Of a stretch of 64,000 bases of DNA, positions 50,301-60,472 are shown piece by piece (position 1 is the stretch's first letter; every line of letters begins with the position of its first letter). The notes under the pieces are model-generated. The model saw only the letters and a list, made by a program, of their open reading frames with translations. It was not told the origin of the DNA and did not search any database. Source of the stretch: Lingula anatina (Eukaryota; Brachiopoda; Lingulata; Lingulida; Lingulidae); contig NW_019775383.1 of assembly GCF_001039355.2 (NCBI RefSeq), positions 362,692 to 426,691 of the forward strand, in the 5' to 3' direction. The translations under genes and the position numbers were made by a program.

Positions 50301-51189
50301 CTCTCGACGCTGGTCGACAGATTCCACAATTATTTAGATTACGATATAAACTCGTACATATACTTCCTACCATCATTTCAGTATAACACTTCACTGAGCA
50401 TAGTATTTAACCCTCCATTATCTGCACAAACCTACCATTCAACTTATCTAGAAAAAGTTGTAAAAATTCAGTCTTACCTTAAATTAATATTGCCCTGCAT
50501 TCTGTTCTCACTTCCACAGTGGGCCACCCCAATCTGTACAGCTGTTCATTCTGATGTCACTGCTGATGTGCTGTCAGTGTTGGGTCACATCCACTACCAC
50601 AGTTGATCCAAGGATCTAAATATGGACAACCCACTTGAAAGCTTGACACGTAATCCCCAAGGGGGAATCCATTTAGAGTATTTTTATAAGGAGTTTATGC
50701 AGCAAGCTTTCAAGTGGGTCGGCCATATTTGATCCACAGATCTGTTAGTCCTAGGATCAACTTGTTCTGAATGGGCCCTTGCTGTGTAGTAACTGGTACC
50801 AGTATTGCCATGGTGTTGCTGTAAGTTCTGGTACCCTATAACCAGGGATCCACCTTCATCCACTTCTACTGACTCCAGGGGCTCCCAGGCTTGATTGCAA
50901 TACACCATCATACTCAGCAGTACTGTCATCATCATCATCATCATCAGTGTTATCACTTATACCAACACTGTTATCCACAACATAATACAATGCACATATT
51001 ATTAATGTATGCCATAAAACACACATACATACACATATATACGCACACTTGTTTTAAAGCAAACAGAAGACATGCACAGACCATCATTAATATATGCACA
51101 CACACACACACACACACACATGTGCACAATGTACATATACGCAAGCATGCACCATACAATATCACTAACGAGTACATCATATCCTGAGA

Positions 51190-51231
<42 letters not shown>

Positions 51232-52180
51232 ACAGTCACTTACATAATACCCTGGGGAGACCCATGGGGACCCTGAGCAGACAACATGGCAGGAAATCCG
51301 TGATTTGACACATGGGGGCTGCCATTCTCATTTCCACGGGGTCTGCCACTGCTGGGGGTCAGACCACCCGCGGAGCTGTTTGAGGGCTCAATGATGCCTA
51401 CTAGACGATACGGATCATCGTAACAACCGTAGCTTCTCGAGCGTCTTCTCACGCCTGGAAATGAAAAAAAGAATAGTTTAAAATTACTATGCTAGTCAGT
51501 ATCGAGAAATGCACCCCAAAACCTTATGCAAAGGGACACCTCTGACCTTTCCATCTATTTACACGTATCTATAAACAGGAACACTGCTAAGGCTAACAAA
51601 GAATGAAAATACCAACTACATAATGCGAGGCTTTTAAAATAAAACATACAATCATTAAAATATAAAGCATATAAAAAAGGATCCAAGTCTTGGGTTTCAC
51701 ATCATCATGATCAGTACACTCCACCATAATGGTGCATCTCACCTCAACTCAGGCACAAGATTGATTTCTTGAGCAAAAAGTCTAAAATGCCTTAACCATT
51801 CCAAGTAAAATACTCCCTGGAGCCTCAGAAAAACGGCCAAGTTCCATCAAAAGATGGGAAATGTTCAAGCATACATGCACTAGACCAGAAGTGAGTTCTT
51901 TGATGTTAAATATACTTTAAAGCATGGTTTTTCTGCATTATTGATAAGAATAGTTCTAAGCTTGGTTCTCTCCATCCTAGGGACTATATATACATATATA
52001 TTAATTATACGAAGTTCAGTGCCACCATGGTAAAGTGGCTCAGACATAAGAGATAAACCCACTGCTCAAATAATTGATTCAGTAAAATTAATTTAATTTT
52101 GGAAAGGCTGACTGATCAAAAAGGTAAAAAAGAAGGGTTGATTATTGAAAAAGGGACACTCAAGTACTTTAAAAATCAAT

Positions 52181-52276
<96 letters not shown>

Positions 52277-55200
52277 GCCAACAAAATACAACTTTATCTC
52301 CAAATGACTATTCCATGACTCTTCCAAAATCACCAGCCACCAAGAAATGTTCTAAATTGCTAATCGCCCAGCAAGACAACATACAAGCACAATTTTAAAA
52401 TGTCACCATAGCAACCTGCAGTAAGAACTCCAAGCTTGACAAGCAACATCCACATGGGAATCCACTATTTAATTCAGTTGATAATATGATTGAATCATTT
52501 CCTATTGAACTATCAAGTGCAGCTCCGACAAAGTTAACACAATCAGTTTTACTGGGATAGTAATTTTGAAAAACTCCATGAGGTGACTTGGAGGAAGACA
52601 ATCATTAGTTCCAACATGGTCGCAACAAAAGCAGACCACTTCTAGTATGCAAAATGAAAAATTATCTCAATTAAGCTGGGAAAAAATTGACATATTTTTT
52701 TTCAACATGACTGTACCAGGGATAGATTTACTGCTAGATTAAACTTATGATTCACCTACTAGTACGCTGAATCAGTTTCTTTTTTCATTCTTTTTAGTTT
52801 TTTATTCATAGAGGAACCCAATAAAGCAACCTGAGTCACGTGTTGAGAAAAGTAGTGGGATCAGAAGAAACATTATTTTATAAACTAGAGGATCAGAGAG
52901 GCGATACCGCCTCCGAATATTGTACCACCAGCTGGAGCAAGCGCATTCGTATAGACCCCCACATACACAAAATAAGGGACACAGCCACCAGTCTTATGCT
53001 TGACAAGCTATAAAAATGCANCAATAATCTGACAAAGTTAGACAAAAAAAATCTTCCATGGAGCCTCAGAAAATCTGTTGTCACACTTTATGTTACCTAC
53101 AAATTGAATTTTTAGACCAACTGCTTTGAATCAAACTGTGGTCTAAAATCTATCTTCACAATCTATCTTCACACTTATCACCATCCACATGTACACTTTT
53201 TACATGATTCTGTTATCATATATATATAATCCCTGCATTAAGGAACTTTATATTAATCATCATCATTACTATTCTGTACAAATCTAAATTAGAACCAGAT
53301 TTACTTTCTTACCTTCTATTCTGTACATAATATTCCACTGATTAATCATAATCACCATCTACTAGCAGCAAATTTAAAACACCTCCCAACCTGTCCCAGC
53401 TACAGCCACAAAATAAAGCCTCTCCCAGTTCTCTCCCAATTTTCACTGACTGTTCTCTGCAATGACTGTGCTTCCATTCATCAGCCGCAGAGGAAATGAA
53501 CCGACACTGGGGCATAAAACTATATTACTGATACAATAACATGCAACTCATCTTCCTGTTGATCTCACAGCAAAACAGGAGATAAGGCGATGATTAGCAC
53601 CCTCAGTTTTAGGATAATTTTCTCTGCTGTTTCTCTGGTAATCTTGGAGACATGCTGATGTATTACACCCCATTTCCATAGATTTTTAGACCGATCTATC
53701 CCTGTGGGGAGTCTCACTAGATTACTGTCAGCTTGGCCGGCTTAAGCGTCTGTCCCGCGTACTAAAAGCTGTAAGGGGGTAATTAACTATGGTGCCCGCT
53801 CGGCTGACTACAATTTAGCGTGAACCCCCAGGGAGTTAGGTCGATCTAAAACTTAATCTTTAGATCGATCTAAATCTCTGGGAAAGCACCCTTAGAGGCA
53901 AGTTCCCAGCAATGCCTGAAACTCGGGGTGTATTACAGGCAAGTTCCCAGCAATGCCTTAAACTCGGGGTGTATTACAGGCAAATTCTCAGCAATGCCTG
54001 AAACTCAGGGTGTATTACCAGGACTAATTAAATAAACTGGACTAGATAGTACCCTGAGGGCGCATTCAGAACAAGTTGATCTGCAGACTGACAGATCCGT
54101 GGATCAAACATGGCCGACCCACTTTAAAGCTTGCTGCATTATCCCCTTATAGGCAATGAATAGATCCTCCGCATAGATTATGCGGTTGGCTTTTAAGTGG
54201 TTCAGCCATATTTGATCTATGGATCTGTTAGTGTGGGGCCGAACTTTGGTTGTGAATGCAGTCTAAGCTTCAGAGGTTCCTAGAAACTCCAGAGGCCTTT
54301 TGTTAAATAAAGAGGTGTGTTGATAGTAATCTCTTTAACTTGGGGTGTTTGTTCTTGGTTATGTTGGAGAATCAAACTTGTGACACCGAGAAAAAAATTG
54401 ATTTATAACACAATGCTGCGTCAACCCAAGTTTATGCTGGATTGGAAATTGAATTTTGGCACTGGTAAAGCTTCATTATACATGTTCACAGTGTCAGAAG
54501 TAACACTGAATTGATTGCAACAGAAATTGACAATACTGGCACCAAGAAAGCTTAATATCACTATATAGTGTCTGAAATCACAGTTCATCGACCACACAGT
54601 AAAATAATCACCCAATTACAACCCAATATAAAGTCTGTAATAAGCAGTATCCTGCTGGCTCCTGGCCAGGGTTTCTCCACCCCTGCTCCCAGGGCAAGTT
54701 AAGAACCTTTAGAAAGTACTAACACCCTCAGTCAACAGTGTGTCTTAGGCCCCATTCAGAACAGTGGACTGACTAGTCCCAGGGTCAAATATGGCCAACC
54801 AGTGACCCACTTGAATACTTCCCCCCCCCCTCCCCCCCGGATATCTATTTAGTGTCTATTAGTGGATTAGACGGCAAGCTTTGTAGTGGGTCGCCATTTT
54901 TGACCGTCGGACTAGATAGTCCTCTATTCTGAAGGGGCCTTAGTGGTGATGTATACCCCATTCACACTAGCAATTTGCCTCTGTCATTTTCATCATGCCA
55001 AAGACCCATCAAACTACACTTACCTTAATGGGTCCTAGATCATGCTGATAACAAAGTCAACTTTCCAGCAATCTCTGAAACTCACAGGGAAACTCAACAA
55101 ATTCTTTGCCCACCGAACTACAAACAAAATTACCATCAACGAACTCAAGATCTGATCAACTGACCGAACGACCCCGAATGACCTCTGGTCAACTCCACAT

Positions 55201-56931
55201 TAAATCCTCACCATTCTCTGGGGACACTAGGGTTTCATATTCTCCACCCACAATTAAATGAAGTAGCATATAAATGACAGAATTAATTTCCCACTTGTTA
55301 ACTCTACAGTGCGTGGCACTGGATCGAAGATAAAAACAATGGTGTTGTAATAGGCATAGATAATGGAAATGCACTAGCCCGCATTAGTATATTGATCAGT
55401 AGACAATGAGGAATGGAATGCACGTGTAAATGCCATTACATACACAGTCAGTGCTGTTTGGCTTTGTTTGTATTGTTATCTCCTAGGTTGTTTGGCACTT
55501 GGTAAAGGATGGGTTGGGGTCTATTAGAGTTCTAGAGAAAACTGCTCTTTCAATTCTCTCTGAATGCACAGCCAGTTAGAAGTACTAGTAACTGCATTAA
55601 TTCTGATTGGTATATTGGAGGGGGGGGGTTCATTTATTAAATTACTCTCCCCCTTTGTCCACACAGCATACTAGTACTCTGTAGGACCAGTCGCACTGGT
55701 GTGGTACAGAAAGTCTTGTTTTATGTGACAATCTCTCTCTCTTTGTTATTTTCTCTCTCTCTCTCTCTCCCTCTCTCTCATTTTCTCTCTCTCTTTTTTT
55801 TTTATTCTCTTTCTCTCTCTCTTGCAAACACACCCACCCACTCACACACACACACATCATACAACTTGATCATCTGTGGTCTTGAGCACCCTATCTCTCT
55901 AAGCCTTTCCATCACAAAGTAACTCTTACCAGCATGTGCATACATGCAATCCTTCGATCCATCCTCTTCAAGGAGGACGTAACAAAATAAAACCGACAGC
56001 ATTGATTTTCACTTGTTACACAAACATATTCATTTATGTCGGCCAAGGTGAAAATGTTCAATAAAAGACAAAACAATCCTGTAATGATGCTGCTGGCTTC
56101 TAAGTTTGCTTTCAATATTACAAACTTGGCATCTTAAAGACAAAACAGTCATCTAGATCAATATACATACCAAATCAGTCAAGGTTGAATAAATGTTCAC
56201 AATACTATTTTTAAAACTTAATGTAAGTCCATTAATTTTGCTGTTCATATTTCACAAATTTACGTTTAAAAGAAAAATAAAATAAAAGTATAACATTATT
56301 TATTAATATAAATAGACAGACCCATACATACAACTGTCTGACTGGTCTTCAAATGATTTGCCATTCTGTTCTATGAAAAAATAATTACCCACCCCGTCCC
56401 TCCCAACCCTGTGGAGAGAGGTTATGTTTTTGCTTAGAGGTACTGTATTGCTTGGACACATTGGCTATTTATTTTATCTTTTTAGATGGTATTAAAAAAA
56501 ACCTTGGAAAACAATTAATTTGGTCTGAGATCAATATAAAGATATAAAGATGTACAGACTAAGTTTTGTTTCTCAAGAGAAACGAGATATTTATGTCCTT
56601 CCTTCCTCTTCTCGACATATGACAACCTGGCACTCAAAGACTAATCACTGCATGTAATGACAGATATTGAAAAAGGAGACGGGCCTCATTAGCAAACAGC
56701 CTTTAACAGAAGTCATTATCTCTTAATGACGCATACCTAATGGTAATTCTGCCTCATTTGTCAAAGGATCAAATTTGTTGTGTTCTTGAGATAATTTAGC
56801 ATTTTTTTCTTTGTGTTTTTAAGAAAATTGTGGAGAAGACATTATTTTTATTATTACAAAGATGATGATTATGATTATCATTATTATTATTGTGAATGAT
56901 TACACAACCATTATATAAATTATATAACTCT

Positions 56932-56965
<34 letters not shown>

Positions 56966-57028
56966 AGAATGAGAGAAAGGGAGAGAAAGAGAGAGAGAGG
57001 GAGAAAAAGAGAAAGAATGAGAAAGATT

Positions 57029-57065
<37 letters not shown>

Positions 57066-60000
57066 AGAGAGATTAAGAATGAAAGAGAAAGGGAGAAAAA
57101 GAGAGAGAGAGGGAGAAAAAGAGAAAGAATGAGAGAGAAAGAGAGAGAGAGAGACTCTGTCTAGCCTACTGTGCTATGGTATTTGATCAGATAACCAACA
57201 ATCAATGTCTCGTCCTTTCTGTTACCCAATTTCCAAACATCCCTTCTTATCAATATCTTTTAGACATGAAATCAGAAATGCATCAAAACAAATCATAATG
57301 ATTCCCATCCCGACACAAAGTAAAACCATTCCCTGATATATACAGTTCTAGTATTTGATATATAACAAATACTCACAGATAGCGTATAGTTATCTTCCAC
57401 AGACAGCCATAGACAGTTCCATCTGAGACATCTGACAGCACAGTTCCTTTTAACCATATGTACAGGGTGATTCCAAAGTTTTCACACATTAACAATATCA
57501 GCTCTACAGTAGCCTCCAATTTTTCTTTTTTAAGAAGGGATATTTTTCTGACATCTTCAGTGCTTAGGTAACCTAGCACCTACAACGCCTAATCATAATA
57601 TCAATCCTTCTTTAAAATCTACTGTTGTATAACTATGGTCCCATTCAAAACAGATGATTCTCTGATCTACTGGTCTGCAGATCAAATATGGCAGACCCTA
57701 CATGAAAGCAAGACAGCCTAATCCTTTAATGGTCTCCCCACCTCCACAAGGATTATATTTTGGCTTTGAGGTTTAATTGCTAGGCCCCTGCAGGGAAGGC
57801 GAGTGTGGAGGATGGGAGACCATGAAGGGATTAGGCGGACTTGCTTTCATGTATAATAATAATATGTTCTTTCTTAGTAACCTAGTTTTAATGGTGAACA
57901 CTGCTACGGTGGTCCTAATATTTCCAAGCACACTGTACCTTCGATCAATTATCACTGTGGCAGAAGCATTTTCTCCAAGTCAATACAGAGGCCACCTTGA
58001 ATGCACTGGCCAATAGTCTATTAATTTCTGCAACAACATCCCTCTCTGATTTCAATAATAGCAAACTTGATTTGTAAAAGTTTGGGCTACACCAGAAATG
58101 TATTAAAATATAATATCATGAAGTTATGTTATTATATTACATTACCAGGGTGTGGATGAGACAGCTACACACGTGAGCACTGGTTACACATATACGTAAG
58201 CAGAGAGACTTATAAACACATGTGTATACACACACACACATGCATACATATACACACAAACACACGTACACACAAACACACATGCACACAACACACATAC
58301 TATACACACATTTACATACACACACGCATTCACACACGTGCACACACACACACACACACACACACGCACAGACAACCAGAACCCAGCCCAATCACATCAG
58401 ATCAATACTTATCTCACCAAGACAGATGCGTCTCCCGCTAATTAATCACGGTTCATACTGATCCCACAGAACAAACCATACATAACAAAAGTGACAGTCT
58501 CTCTGATTGAAACAAATCCATCCGTATATTTAAGTAAAGCCAGGGAAAAGTAGATTAGGAGTATCTATTAATCTATCAGAGAAGGATACACCTTAGGGAC
58601 AGCGCTGCTGGAAAGGAACTTTTAAGCTGGGGGCTTTGTACAGAATTATCTGAAATGAGTTCAAAAGCAGACTAACTGTTTTTTTTGCTGAAATAATTTC
58701 TCTCTTTCTTTTTTTCATTTTTTAGCCCACTTCTACTAGAAGATCTCAGAAAACTGGAAAGTCTAAAGATGAATTCTACACATGAAGGGAAAATAACCTT
58801 AAACATATGAAAAAAATTCACTCTACGCAGTACATGCAAGCGTGTGAGGTAGGATGAGAGAAAGGAAGAGAGTGTGTGTGTGTGTGGGGGGGGGGGGGTA
58901 CAAATATATACCCCCTTGTCTGCCCCCCCCCCTCATGCTGCCTCAAACTGCTAACAGATCATTAATGTATGACCAATCACTGAACCTTTAGCTATCAATA
59001 CATTCTGTACTGATGATTCATGTCCAATACATCCACACAATTATAATATTTACAGGCAGATGTGTACCAGAGAAAATAGGACGCATTCAGAACCAAAGTT
59101 CATCTGTTGACTTAGGGTGCATTCCCATAGATTTAGATCGACCTAACTCCCTGGAGGTTCACGCTAAATTGCAGTTAGCCAAGCGCGCACCACGGTTAAT
59201 TACCCCCTTACAGCTTTTAGTAGGCAGGACAGACGCTTAAGCTGGCTAAGCTGACAGTAACCTAGTGACTTCCTACAGGGATAGATCGATCTAAAATCTA
59301 TGGGAATGGGGTCTTACAGATCCAGGGAACAAATATGGCCCACCCTCTTAAAAGCTTGATGCATAATCCCCTTATAGGTAATGAACAGAATCCCCGTGTG
59401 GAGTTCAGGGTAATTAAGCCATCAAGTGGGCCAGCCATATTTGATTAGTGGATCCCTTAGTCCTCGGATCAAGTTTGGGTGTAAATACTGCCATAGAGGT
59501 ACATGTTACATTGTACCAGTTCCATCATTACTGAACCAAATCCCAACAAACCTGGTGAATCAGCATGCACATTTCTCAAAAATACATTATTTTGATAGTT
59601 GTTCCTGAAAATAGATGGTTTCCACAAATAGGATAATTTCTCACCTAGAGTACTTCTTACAAATGTGATTATTTTGCATTTCCCAAAAGTTGACTGCAGT
59701 AATCACTTTTAAATTTCTGTCTTGTAAATTATTGTTCCAATAAGTTGTTGGACAGAGGTGAGAAAAAGGTACATGGAATTTATCCAAATTGAAGTGAATG
59801 AGGCTTCAGTGTACCTGCATAACCTGCGCTTGATTGTCTTCTTACTTTCAAGGATGATGTACTTCTAGGCGGTGGCTGTGGAGCTGAAACAATAATGACA
59901 CATGTCAATCATAAGGACACACCCTCTTAGCTTTAACAGATATGAGCTTGGGTTTTTGGGGAAAAAAAGATCTCTGAACTTTTTACATAAGCCCGACACC

Positions 60001-60432
60001 TGATATCCTGATATGGGGTAAACTGAATTAAAAATTGTGGTATTCCACAAGAAAAAAAAAAAGTCATGCCTGTTACAAGACCTAAATCTTCTGTAACATG
60101 CAACCAAACTCAGCAGTAGTAATAATACTTCTAGTCAGAGGATCAGACTCGTCAAGACCACCTTCAGCTGTCATGAAACTCTGGAAATCATCAACATATT
60201 AAACCTGGTTTCGTAAGTTCATATAATAAGCAAATAATGGCTTTGGATATGATATCAAGTACCCTTACAGGATAAGAAAAATTGTAACTGACAGATGGCG
60301 CCACAGTGTATTGGTCACCTGATATGATTTGAGTCAAAGATACAGTTATCACATGACTTGTTCATAACATATAGACATATCACTAATTTTTCGATCCAAT
60401 TTTTTTCTACTTTTTCATGTTTTGTTTTGTTT

Positions 60433-60472
<40 letters not shown>

